From positions 1 to 64,000 of the forward strand of contig NZ_BOMY01000012.1 of the NCBI RefSeq assembly GCF_016862435.1: a DNA stretch of 64,000 nucleotides, given 5' to 3'. Under the pieces are notes generated by a model. It was not told the DNA's origin. It searched no databases and saw nothing but the letters and a program-made list of their open reading frames with translations. The DNA comes from Paractinoplanes tereljensis (lineage in GTDB: Bacteria; Actinomycetota; Actinomycetes; Mycobacteriales; Micromonosporaceae). The position numbers and the translations under genes were made by a program. Positions within the stretch are counted from its first letter, which is position 1; each line of letters opens with the position of its first letter. Positions 34,624 through 44,106 of the stretch are shown here, piece after piece.

Positions 34624-34952
34624 CGGACGAAGAGTCAATGGTGCGCCCGTTCATGCTCACCGGCGGACGGACCCAGCCGGTGCAGGACGGGCTGCGAATA
34701 GAGACGCAGCTGTACGCCGTCCCGGCCGCACTGTCCGCGCCGCTGCGGTTCGAGGCGCGACGCATCGTCGAACTGTGCCAGTTACCCAGGTCGATCGCGG
34801 ACCTGTCGGCGGCGCTCGGCATACCCCTCGGGGTGGTCCGGGTCATCGTCGCCGACCTGGTGGCCGACGGGCACGTCCTCGTCGGGAACGCCTCCGGCGA
34901 GATCTCCACCGCGTTGATCGAGAGGATCAGAGATCGTGTTCGGGCGCTCTAG
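34620..34952 (+). CDS. cvnC: DUF742 protein CvnC
   Basis: This 110-residue protein fits DUF742: VRPFMLTGGRTQP at the start and a winged-helix-like core, RRIVELCQLPRSIADLSAALGIPLGVVRVIVADLVADGHVLV. It probably links CvnA or CvnB to the GTPase. It is coupled at both ends by overlaps (ATGA before, 17 bp after). Confidence 0.93.
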   Translation: MTDEESMVRPFMLTGGRTQPVQDGLRIETQLYAVPAALSAPLRFEARRIVELCQLPRSIADLSAALGIPLGVVRVIVADLVADGHVLVGNASGEISTALIERIRDRVRAL

Positions 34953-35520
34953 CACCCTTCCGGCGCCGGTCGCCGTCAAGATCGTTATCAGTGGCGGGTT
35001 CGGGGTCGGCAAGACCACCTTCGTCGGCGCCGTCTCGGAGATCGAGCCGCTGGTCACCGAGGCCGAGATGACCGAGAAGTCGGTCGGGGTCGACGACACC
35101 TCGGCGGTCACCGCGAAGACGACGACCACCGTGGCGCTCGACTTCGGCCGCATCACGCTCGACGGCGCACTGCTGCTCTACCTGTTCGGCACGCCCGGCC
35201 AGGACCGGTTCGCGTTCCTGTGGGACGACCTGGTGGACGGCGCGCTCGGTGCCATCGTGCTTGTCGACACCCGCCGGGTCGAGGACTGCTTCCCGGCGAT
35301 CGACTACTTCGAGGTGCACGACATCCCGTTCATCATCGGGGTGAACGCGTTCGACGGTGCTCAGCGGTTCGATCTCGCCGAGGTGCGCGAGGCCCTCGGT
35401 CTGTCGTCCGGCATCCCGATGGTCGACTGTGACGCGCGGCACCGCGAGTCGGTCAAGGCCGTTCTGGTCGCACTGACCGAGCGGGTGCTGTCCCAACGGC
35501 TGGCCCGCCAGGCGAGCTGA
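34936..35520 (+). CDS. cvnD: Conservon small GTPase CvnD
   Basis: This 194-residue Ras-like GTPase has the P-loop GGFGVGKTT, switch-I Thr region and the G3 motif FGTPGQDRF, with G4-like VNAFDG. MglA-like conservon GTPases cycle between the membrane sensor complex and cytosolic targets. The GTG at 34936 lies inside cvnC. The set is complete for A-D, but no CvnE P450 follows; the next gene is the pectinesterase protein after 128 bp. The nearest P450 (2.9 kb) is of an unrelated class. Confidence 0.93.
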   Translation: MFGRSSTLPAPVAVKIVISGGFGVGKTTFVGAVSEIEPLVTEAEMTEKSVGVDDTSAVTAKTTTTVALDFGRITLDGALLLYLFGTPGQDRFAFLWDDLVDGALGAIVLVDTRRVEDCFPAIDYFEVHDIPFIIGVNAFDGAQRFDLAEVREALGLSSGIPMVDCDARHRESVKAVLVALTERVLSQRLARQAS

Positions 35521-35648
35521 ACCAGGCGGGCAGGTGTTGAGCGACGGTCGGTCGCAATCGCCTGGCCAGCCGGTCATCTTTGACCTGCGGTAACACGCGG
35601 AGTCACTCGGCGGAGTGAAGATCGACTGTCCCCCGCCGGCCGGCTGAA

Positions 35649-38600
35649 GTGAGCAACATGTCGTCGCACCGCCTGTACCAACCCGTCGCCCTCGTCGTCC
35701 TCCTCGCCCTGGTCGGCGCCGGTGGACTCGGGATGACGGCCGCGTCGGCCGCCACCGACACGACCGCGCCGGGTGTTCCGGGGAGCCTCAAGACGGAGTA
35801 CTACGGGCAGGTCGGCGTCTCGATCAGCTGGGGCAAGGTGTCGGCCTCCGACACCGCGGGTTACCGGGTCTACCGGTCGGCCAGCAAGACGATCGTGCCG
35901 GCCACCGACCTGCTGGGCAGCACGACCACCGCGCTGACGTTCACCGACACCACCGTCGCCGCGGGCAAGACCTACTACTACGCGCTCGCCGCCATCGACC
36001 AGACCGGCAACCTGTCGAAGCCGTCCAGCACGGTCACGGTGAAGGCCGTCGACACCGACGAGCCGGACAAGCCGGGCAGCCTCAAGCTGTCGGCGTCCGC
36101 CGCCGGTATCGCGGTGAGCTGGACCGCGGTCGACGCCGTACCGGACTTCGGCGGTTACGTGGTGTCCCGCTCGTCCTCGTCGGGCGGCACCTTCAGCCAG
36201 CTCACCAACAGCCCGTACACCGCGACGTCGTTCCTGGACTCGACCGCGCCGGCCGGCAGCACCTCGTACTACCGGGTCACCGCGGTCGACCTGACCGGTA
36301 ACGCCTCGTCGGCGGCGACCGCCTCGGCCACCCGGCCGGCCAGCACCACGACGCCACCGCCGACCCCGGCCGGTTTCAAGGCCAAGGCCGAGGACGACGG
36401 CGGCGCCACGCTGACCTGGTCCGCCAGCTCCGGGGCCTCGGGTTACGTCGTCAAGCGGGCCACCGCGGCAGCCGGCCCGTTCGTGACGCTGACCGCGACC
36501 CCGGTCACCGGCACCAGCTGGACCGATGCCGCCGCCCCGGCCGGAACGACGGCGTACTACGAGCTCACCGCGGTCAGCGCGGCCGGCTCCTCGGCCGCCG
36601 CCACCACCTCGGTGAAGATTCCCAAGGACACCACGCCCCCGGCGAAGCCGTCCGGTCTGAAGCTCACCGCGGCCACCACCGGCATCACCCTGAGCTGGAC
36701 CGCGAACAAGGAAGCCGACCTCGCCGGTTACGTCCTCAGCCGCGCGGCGAGCAGCAGCGGCACCTACACCCAGCTGACCCCGGCCGCGCTGACCGCCACC
36801 ACCTACGCCGACACGACCGCGCCGGCCGGTGCCACCTCGTACTACCGGCTCACCGCGGTCGACCTCACCGGTAACGCCTCCTCGGTGGCGACCGGGTCGG
36901 CCGCCCGGCCGGCCGATCCGACCGCGCTGCCGCCGACTCCGGCGGGCTTCAAGGCGGTCGCCGGCAGCACCGGCGGCGTGGTCCTGACCTGGACCGCGAA
37001 CGCAACGGCGACCACCACCGGCTACGCCGTCGCCCGGGGCACCACCGCGACCGGCCCGTTCACCGCACTGACCGGCACCCCGATCACCGGCACCACGCTG
37101 ACCGACACCACCGCGCCGACCGGCGCGACGTCGTACTACCAGCTCACCGCGGTCAACAGCGCCGGTGTCTCGCCGGCCGCCACCGCCTCGGTCACGATCG
37201 CCGCCGACACCAAGCCGCCGGCCGCGCCATCCTCCGCGAAGGCCACCGTGGCGACCGTGGGCATGACGGTCACCTGGGCGGCGAACAAGGAGACCGACCT
37301 CGCCGGCTACACCGTGCAGAAGCGCAACAGCGACGAGGTCTACGTCGACTACCTGCCGGCGGCCGGCGCCAAGTTCACCGCCACGACGTTCACCGACCCC
37401 TCGATCACCGAGGGGACCCGGGCCTACTTCCGGATCCGCGCGGTCGACACCACCGGCAACATCTCCTCCTACAGCGCCGTCACCGCGGCCAACCCGATGG
37501 TCAAGCCGGCCACGCCGGCCGGCCTGAAGGCGGTTGCCAGCACCACCCACGGCATCAATCTGACCTGGACGGCGAACAAGGAGACCGACCTCGCCGGCTA
37601 CAACATCACCCGCTCGTCGACCAGCGGCGGCAGCTACGTCCTGATCGGCACACTGACCGCGGCCAAGGCCGGCACCGCGCCTGTCTTCAACGACACCAGC
37701 GCGCCCAAGGGCGTCGCGCAGTACTACAAGCTGACCGCGCTGGACCTGGTCGGCAACGTCTCGTCGGTGTCCAGCGCCGCGTCGGCCACCTCGACCACCG
37801 ACCCGGTCGCGCTGCCGATCGACTACGTGCACCTCTACGTCGCCGCGGACGGCGCCAACGGCGCCTTCAAGACGGTCACGGCCGCGCTGGCCTCGATCCC
37901 GGTCACCAACCTGCAGCCGACGATGATCACCATCGCGGCCGGCACGTACCACGAGACGTTCGAGATCACCTCGCCGAACGTGGTGCTGGTCGGCGCGACC
38001 GGCGACCCGAACGACGTCGTCCTCGCCGACGACAAGGCGTCCGGCACGCCGGACCCGGCCGGTGGCACCTACGGCACCGCCGACAGCGCGACCATCTTCG
38101 TGTCCGCGAAGAACGTGACGTTGCGGAACCTGACGGTGGCCAACACGTTCGACGAGAAGGCCCACCCGGAGATCACCAGCCAGCAGGCCGTCGCGCTGCG
38201 GGTCGAGGGCGACCGGTTCACCGCCGACCACGTACGGCTGCTCGGCAACCAGGACACCCTGCTGGCCGACACCCCCAAGCCGACCACCCGGTCCCGGCAG
38301 TACTACGTGAACAGCTACATCGAGGGCGACGTCGACTACATCTTCGGCGCGGCCGACGCGGTCTTCGACCGGGTGACGCTGCGGTCGCTGGACCGCGGCA
38401 AGTCCGACAACGGCGCGATCACCGCGGCCAGCACCGACAAGGGCAGCAAGTACGGCTTCCTGTTCGTGAACAGCAAGGTGGTCAGCGACGCGGCCGCCGG
38501 CACCGTGCACCTGGGCCGGCCGTGGCACCCCAGTGCCGACCCGGACGCGATCGGCTCGGTGTTCTTCGTCAACACCTGGCTGCCGGCCGCGATCGCGACC

Positions 38601-41600
38601 GACCAGCCCTGGGAGGACATGGCCACCGCCGACTCCACCGGCACGAAGGTCAACTTCAAGTGGCAGGACGCCCGCTTCGACGAGTACCAGAGCATCGGCC
38701 CGGGCGCCACGCTGAACGCCAACCGGCCGCAGCTGACCACGTCGCAGGCCGCGAACGCCACGCCCGCGAAGTACCTGGCCGGCAGTGACGGCTGGAGCCC
38801 GATGCTCCCGGCCGGCACCGCCGCCCCGGCGTCGCCGACCGCTCTGGCCGCCGCCACCGACACCCGGGTCGTGCACCTGACCTGGAACGACGACACCTCG
38901 GCCGACGTCATCGGCTGGAACGTCTACCGGGCCGACGCCGGCACCGGCGCGCTGGCCAAGGTCGCCGGGGTGGTCTCCCCCACGTTCAGCGACACCACCG
39001 TGGCCAACGGCGCGAGTTACTCGTACGCGGTCACCGCGGTCTCCCGCAGCGGGGTCGAGTCGCCGGCCACGATCGGGGTCACCGTCACGGTGGCGGCCGC
39101 CCCGCTGGTCACCGATCTGACCGTCGCGGCCGACGGCAGCGGTGACTACACCACCCTGCAGGCCGCGGTGAATGCCGCGCCGGCCGGCACCGCGACCGAC
39201 CCGACCGTCATCTCGGTGGCCAAGGGCACGTACAACGAGTACCTGACGGTCGCCAAGCCGTACGTCATCGTGGTCGGCGCCACCGGCACCGCCTCCGACG
39301 TTGTGATCAACGGCAACCGGGCCGCCGGGACCCCGATCCCGGGAGCCGACCCGAACGAGGACGGCACCCCGGCCACCTACGGCACGTCCGGCAGCGCCAC
39401 CGTGGTGGTCACCGGCAACTCGGTGCAGATGCGCGACCTCACCATCCAGAACACCTACAAGGAGGGCACGTACGCGAACGGCCAGGCGGTCGCTCTGCGT
39501 ACGGTCGGCGACAAGCTCGTCTTCGACAACGTCCGGCTGCTCGGCAACCAGGACACCCTTTACGCCAACTCGCCGGCGACCACCACCCAGTCGCGCGTCT
39601 ACTTCCACGACGCGTACATCGAAGGGGATGTTGATTTTCTCTTCGGCCGGGCCACCGCGGTGTTCGACCACAGCACGCTCAAGGCCCTCGACCACGCGAC
39701 CTCCCCGAACGGCTCGGTGACGGCGGCCAGCACCGACGCCGGCCAGAAGTACGGCTTCCTGATCACCGGTAGCCGGATCATCGGCAGTGCCCCGGACGGT
39801 TCGCAGAACCTCGGCCGGCCCTGGCAGCCGGGCAAGACCCAGGCCGACGGCACCAGCGTCAAGGACGACAACGCCCTCGGCCAGGTCGTGGTCCGGGACA
39901 GCTGGCTGAGTTCGGTGGTCAGCGGCACCGCGACCTGGACCAACATGACGAACAGCGGGGTCGTCACCGACTGGCACACCGCCCGGTTCGCCGAGTACGC
40001 CAACACCGGCCCCGGCAGCACCGCCACCGCGAGTGCCGACCGGCCGCAGCTGACCGCGGCACAGGCCACCGACTACACCCCGGCGGCCTATCTGGCCGGC
40101 ACCGACGGCTGGAACCCGGTGGCCGACCCGGCCGCCGACGTCGCGCCGGCCGCGGTCACCGGCCTGGTGGCCGGCGGCGCCGACAAGGCGGTCAACCTGA
40201 CCTGGGACGACAGCGTCGAGAGCGATGTCACCGGCTACCGCGTCTACCGGGGTGACCAATTGGTCGCCACCGTCGCGAAGGCCGCCTACACCGACAAGGC
40301 CGTGACGAACGGGACCGCGTACACGTACACCGTCGTCGCGGTGGACGCCGCCGGTAACGCCGCCCCGGCGTCGACCCCGGCGACCGCGACCCCGGGCGTC
40401 GCCCCGCTGGTCGCCGACCTGACCGTCGCGGCCGACGGCAGCGGTGACTACCCCACCCTGCAGGCCGCGGTGAACGCCGCGCCGGCCGGCACCGCCGGTA
40501 AGCCCACGGTGATCCTGATCAAGCCCGGCACCTACCGGCAGGTGGTGTCGATCGCCAAGCCGTACCTGGTGATCGCCGGCACCTCCGGGGACGCCCGGGA
40601 CGTGGTGCTGACCTACGACAACGCGAACGGGACCACGGCCGGAGCCGGCACCTGCCCGACCGTCACGACGGCCACCTGCGGGACATCCGGCAGCTTCAGC
40701 GTCGCCATCACCGCGAGCAACGTCACGGTCCAGGACCTGACCATCGCCAACACCTTCGACTCGGCCAAGCACCCGGAGATCGGCAACAACAACACCCAGG
40801 CGGTGGCCCTGAAGGCGACCGGTGACCGGCAGGTCTACCGCAACGTTCGCCTGCTCGGCGTGCAGGACACCCTGCTCGCCGACTCGGCCGGCAACATCTC
40901 GGCCACCGGCACCGGTTACGCCCGGCAGTACTACTTCGACAGCTTCATCGAGGGCAACGTCGACTTCATCTTCGGCCGGGCCACCGCGGTCTTCGACCGG
41001 GCCACCATCCACGCCACCGTCCACAACGGCGGGACGATCTTCGCGCCGAGCACGGCCTCCAAGAACGCGTACGGCTACCTGGTCACCGACAGCCGGATCG
41101 TCAGCGCCAACGACGCCGGCACGTTCGCGCTGGGCCGCCCCTGGCAGGGCTGGGGTGACGGCACCCAGCCGGACAACTCCCGCGGCCAGCTCACCATCCG
41201 CGACACCGCGATCAACGACGGCATCAACACGGCCAAGCCGTGGGTCGACTTCGCCCCGCTGCTCTGGAGCGACGGGCGGCTCACCGAGTACCACAACACC
41301 GGTGCCGGAGCGACGGTCAACGCCAACCGGCCGCAGCTGTCCGACGCCGACGCCGCCACCCGCACCGCCACGACCTACCTGGCCGGCACGGACGGCTGGA
41401 ACCCGGTCGCCGACGCCGAGACCGACGTGGCACCGGCCGCGCCCAGCGGCGTGGTCGCCCAGGGCGGTGCCGGGCAGGTCACGCTGAGCTGGGCCGAGAA
41501 CGCCGAGTCCGATGTGACCGGCTACCAGGTCTACCGGGGCGACAAACTGGTCGCCACCGTTACCAAGGCGGCCTACACCGACAACACCGTGACGAATGGG

Positions 41601-44099
41601 ACCGCGTACACGTACACCGTGGTCGCCATGGATGCCGCCGGGCACACCTCGGTCGCTTCGGCGCCGGTGACCGCCACCCCCGCGATGAAGGTCGACGCGA
41701 CCGTCAAGGCGGACGGGACCGGCAGCTACCCGACCCTGCAGGCCGCTCTCGACGCGGCCACCGGCACGGCCAACTGGGTGGTCTCGGTCGCCCCCGGCAC
41801 CTACGCCGGCCCGGTGACCCTCACCAAGGCCAACGTCACACTGATCGGCTCGACCGGCAACCCGGCCGACGTCGTGCTCACCAATGGCACGGCCACCGCG
41901 GCGCTGTCGATCACCGGCTCGGGCGTCACGGTCCGGGACCTGACCGTGCAGAACACCACCGCCTCCGGCGCCGCCCCCGCGGTGTCCCTGACCGGCGACA
42001 AGGTGCTGCTGGAACACGTCACGCTCAAGGGCACCAACCGGACGGTCTTCGCCGACACGTCCACCTACACGGCCAGTGCCCGCCAAATGATCGACAACTC
42101 GGTCATCGAGGGGACCAGCGACATCGTCCTCGGCCGCGCCACCCTGGTCATCAACAAAACCACGATCAACGTCAAGGCCGGCGGCGGTACGGTGCTGACG
42201 CCCAGTACGGCCAGCACCTTCAAGGGCATGTTGCTGATCAACAGCACCGTGACCACGCCGGCCGGCGTGACAAACGTGCAGCTCGGCCGGCCGTACCGGG
42301 CCTGGGGCGACCAGTACACGCCGAACTCGGTGGGTCAGGCCCTGGTCCGGGAGACCGTGCTGGCCGGCGGCCTGAACACCGCCCAGCCGTGGGGCACCGG
42401 CCCGGCCGGTGAACTGTGGACCCTCGGCCGGCTGGCCGAGTACGCCAACACCGGCGACGGGGCCACCGTCAACGACAAGCGCCCGCAGCTCAGCCCGGCC
42501 GACTCGGTGACCGCCACGGTCACCGACTGGCTCGGCGCCGCCACCTGGTACCCGGCCGTCGCCGCCCCGGCGGCACCGGCCGACATCACCGCGCCGGCCA
42601 CCCCGGCGTCGTTCGCCGCGACCGGCGGCGACGGCTCGATCACCCTCACCTGGGCGGCCAACGGCGAGGCGGACCTGGCCGGCTACCGGCTCTACCGCGG
42701 TGCCGTCAGCCCGGCCAACCTGGTCGCCTCCGGCCTGACCACCACGTCCTACCTCAACACCGGCCTGACCAACGGCACCACCTACACGTACGCCCTGGTC
42801 GCGGTGGACGCCGCCGGCAACACCTCGGTGCCGGCGACGGCCGGTGCCACCCCGGCCGCCCCCGCGCCGACCACGGCGCCGACCACCGGCGGCCCGACGC
42901 CTGGGGACGGCACCGCCCCGGCGGTGCCCACCGGCCTGAAAACCGTCCTCGGCAAGGGCTCGGTGACCGTCACCTGGTCCGCGGTGGGCGACAGTGACCT
43001 GGCCGGCTACGACGTCTACCGGGCCACCGGTGGCGGCACGCCGAGCCTGCTCACCGCCGGAGTGACCGGCACGTCCTATGCGGACTCGACGGTGACGGCG
43101 GGCGTCGCGTACTCCTACACCGTGCTCGCCAAGAACACCGCCGGGAACGCCTCCGCGTCGTCGGCGGCGGTAACCGTGACCCCGGTCAAGGTCGACATCG
43201 TGGTGGCCGCCGACGGTTCCGGCGACGCGACCACGGTGGCGGCCGGCCTCGCGCTGCTCGCCGACAACGCCGACTACACCACCCAGGGCTACCGGGTGGT
43301 GCTGATCAAGCCGGGCACCTACTCCGGCGTGGTCGCCAGCGGCAACCGGTACGGCGTGACCCTGCTCGGTGCGACCGCCGACCCGGCCGACACCGTCCTG
43401 ACCGCCGGCGCCACCGCGGCGGTGGCCACGGTGACCCTGTCCGGCAACCAGTGGACGCTGCGCAACCTGACCGTGGCCAACACCAACGGCGCCGCCACGG
43501 CCGGCGCGGTAGCGACGGCGCTGCAGGTCAAGAGCGGGGACAAGGACGTGTTCGACAACGTCCGGTTCCTCGGTGACAAGCAGACGCTGCTGCTCAGCAC
43601 GGCCAACGTGACCACGTACAGCCGCCTGTACTTCCGCAACAGCCTCATCGAGGGCGGCGCGGACATGGTACTGGGCCGCGCGGTGGCGGTGTTCGACCAC
43701 AGCACCTTCCACGTGCTGGCCCGGTCCGGCGCCAGCCTGACCGACTCGTCGATCAGCAGCGCGTCGCCGTACGGCTTCCTGATCACCGACAGCACGATCA
43801 GCACCGACGGCGCCGCGAACTCGATCTACCTCGGCCGGCCCTACAGCACCACCGGGCAGGCCCAGGTCGTGGTGCGCAACACCAGCCTCGGCTCGGCGGT
43901 CAACACCGCCCAGCCGTGGAACAACTGGGACGCCACCACGACCTGGACGGCCGGGCGGTTCTTCGAGTACCAGAACACCGGGCCGGGCGCGGCCGTGATC
44001 AGCGCCGCGACCCGCCCGATGCTCGCCGACGCCGACGCGGCGAACTTCACCGCACCGAAGTACCTCGCCGGCACCGACAACTGGAACCCCACCAGCTGA
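35649..44099 (+). CDS. Giant secreted protein: 12 fibronectin-III and 5 pectinesterase-like domains
   Basis: This 2,816-residue protein has a signal peptide (VALVVLLALVGAGGLGMTAASA) and then seven FN3 domains (about 35-720). After these, pectin methylesterase (CE8) beta-helix domains alternate with FN3: PME1 about 723-1056, FN3-8, PME2 about 1152-1494, FN3-9, PME3 about 1586-1924, FN3-10, PME4 about 2014-2304, FN3-11 and FN3-12, then PME5 about 2514-2816. PME1-3 keep the catalytic motifs: GNQDTL or GVQDTL (Gln and Asp; 868-869 in PME1), IEGDVDFIFG-type Asp and LGRPW. PME4 has GTNRTV and PME5 has GDKQTL, so both have lost the Gln-Asp pair although the later Asp and LGRP remain. CE8 enzymes strip methyl esters from pectin. 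The start is the GTG at 35649 or the ATG at 35658; neither has a clear ribosome-binding site. Confidence 0.9.
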   Translation: MSNMSSHRLYQPVALVVLLALVGAGGLGMTAASAATDTTAPGVPGSLKTEYYGQVGVSISWGKVSASDTAGYRVYRSASKTIVPATDLLGSTTTALTFTDTTVAAGKTYYYALAAIDQTGNLSKPSSTVTVKAVDTDEPDKPGSLKLSASAAGIAVSWTAVDAVPDFGGYVVSRSSSSGGTFSQLTNSPYTATSFLDSTAPAGSTSYYRVTAVDLTGNASSAATASATRPASTTTPPPTPAGFKAKAEDDGGATLTWSASSGASGYVVKRATAAAGPFVTLTATPVTGTSWTDAAAPAGTTAYYELTAVSAAGSSAAATTSVKIPKDTTPPAKPSGLKLTAATTGITLSWTANKEADLAGYVLSRAASSSGTYTQLTPAALTATTYADTTAPAGATSYYRLTAVDLTGNASSVATGSAARPADPTALPPTPAGFKAVAGSTGGVVLTWTANATATTTGYAVARGTTATGPFTALTGTPITGTTLTDTTAPTGATSYYQLTAVNSAGVSPAATASVTIAADTKPPAAPSSAKATVATVGMTVTWAANKETDLAGYTVQKRNSDEVYVDYLPAAGAKFTATTFTDPSITEGTRAYFRIRAVDTTGNISSYSAVTAANPMVKPATPAGLKAVASTTHGINLTWTANKETDLAGYNITRSSTSGGSYVLIGTLTAAKAGTAPVFNDTSAPKGVAQYYKLTALDLVGNVSSVSSAASATSTTDPVALPIDYVHLYVAADGANGAFKTVTAALASIPVTNLQPTMITIAAGTYHETFEITSPNVVLVGATGDPNDVVLADDKASGTPDPAGGTYGTADSATIFVSAKNVTLRNLTVANTFDEKAHPEITSQQAVALRVEGDRFTADHVRLLGNQDTLLADTPKPTTRSRQYYVNSYIEGDVDYIFGAADAVFDRVTLRSLDRGKSDNGAITAASTDKGSKYGFLFVNSKVVSDAAAGTVHLGRPWHPSADPDAIGSVFFVNTWLPAAIATDQPWEDMATADSTGTKVNFKWQDARFDEYQSIGPGATLNANRPQLTTSQAANATPAKYLAGSDGWSPMLPAGTAAPASPTALAAATDTRVVHLTWNDDTSADVIGWNVYRADAGTGALAKVAGVVSPTFSDTTVANGASYSYAVTAVSRSGVESPATIGVTVTVAAAPLVTDLTVAADGSGDYTTLQAAVNAAPAGTATDPTVISVAKGTYNEYLTVAKPYVIVVGATGTASDVVINGNRAAGTPIPGADPNEDGTPATYGTSGSATVVVTGNSVQMRDLTIQNTYKEGTYANGQAVALRTVGDKLVFDNVRLLGNQDTLYANSPATTTQSRVYFHDAYIEGDVDFLFGRATAVFDHSTLKALDHATSPNGSVTAASTDAGQKYGFLITGSRIIGSAPDGSQNLGRPWQPGKTQADGTSVKDDNALGQVVVRDSWLSSVVSGTATWTNMTNSGVVTDWHTARFAEYANTGPGSTATASADRPQLTAAQATDYTPAAYLAGTDGWNPVADPAADVAPAAVTGLVAGGADKAVNLTWDDSVESDVTGYRVYRGDQLVATVAKAAYTDKAVTNGTAYTYTVVAVDAAGNAAPASTPATATPGVAPLVADLTVAADGSGDYPTLQAAVNAAPAGTAGKPTVILIKPGTYRQVVSIAKPYLVIAGTSGDARDVVLTYDNANGTTAGAGTCPTVTTATCGTSGSFSVAITASNVTVQDLTIANTFDSAKHPEIGNNNTQAVALKATGDRQVYRNVRLLGVQDTLLADSAGNISATGTGYARQYYFDSFIEGNVDFIFGRATAVFDRATIHATVHNGGTIFAPSTASKNAYGYLVTDSRIVSANDAGTFALGRPWQGWGDGTQPDNSRGQLTIRDTAINDGINTAKPWVDFAPLLWSDGRLTEYHNTGAGATVNANRPQLSDADAATRTATTYLAGTDGWNPVADAETDVAPAAPSGVVAQGGAGQVTLSWAENAESDVTGYQVYRGDKLVATVTKAAYTDNTVTNGTAYTYTVVAMDAAGHTSVASAPVTATPAMKVDATVKADGTGSYPTLQAALDAATGTANWVVSVAPGTYAGPVTLTKANVTLIGSTGNPADVVLTNGTATAALSITGSGVTVRDLTVQNTTASGAAPAVSLTGDKVLLEHVTLKGTNRTVFADTSTYTASARQMIDNSVIEGTSDIVLGRATLVINKTTINVKAGGGTVLTPSTASTFKGMLLINSTVTTPAGVTNVQLGRPYRAWGDQYTPNSVGQALVRETVLAGGLNTAQPWGTGPAGELWTLGRLAEYANTGDGATVNDKRPQLSPADSVTATVTDWLGAATWYPAVAAPAAPADITAPATPASFAATGGDGSITLTWAANGEADLAGYRLYRGAVSPANLVASGLTTTSYLNTGLTNGTTYTYALVAVDAAGNTSVPATAGATPAAPAPTTAPTTGGPTPGDGTAPAVPTGLKTVLGKGSVTVTWSAVGDSDLAGYDVYRATGGGTPSLLTAGVTGTSYADSTVTAGVAYSYTVLAKNTAGNASASSAAVTVTPVKVDIVVAADGSGDATTVAAGLALLADNADYTTQGYRVVLIKPGTYSGVVASGNRYGVTLLGATADPADTVLTAGATAAVATVTLSGNQWTLRNLTVANTNGAATAGAVATALQVKSGDKDVFDNVRFLGDKQTLLLSTANVTTYSRLYFRNSLIEGGADMVLGRAVAVFDHSTFHVLARSGASLTDSSISSASPYGFLITDSTISTDGAANSIYLGRPYSTTGQAQVVVRNTSLGSAVNTAQPWNNWDATTTWTAGRFFEYQNTGPGAAVISAATRPMLADADAANFTAPKYLAGTDNWNPTS
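39117..39193 (+). repeat. Near-identical direct repeat in PME2 (copy at 40419-40495)
   Basis: About 77 bp at the start of PME2 (encoding LTVAADGSGDYTTLQAAVNA) differ from the matching stretch in PME3 at only two positions by eye. Such similarity between otherwise diverged domains points to recent duplication or gene conversion. Confidence 0.75.
40419..40495 (+). repeat. Near-identical direct repeat in PME3 (copy at 39117-39193)
   Basis: This is the second copy of the 77-bp segment. It marks the N-terminal edge of the third pectinesterase domain, where the one-residue change Thr to Pro (DYTTLQ to DYPTLQ) is visible. Confidence 0.75.
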
Positions 44100-44106
44100 C
44101 GGCGGG

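Noticed and set aside
35574..43712. An uninterrupted 2,712-codon open frame antisense to the giant pectinesterase gene
   Set aside because: Its length is striking, but it lies in the antisense frame that high third-position GC keeps free of stops. The translation is Arg/Gly/Val/His-rich with no domains, whereas the plus strand encodes clear FN3 and PME repeats.
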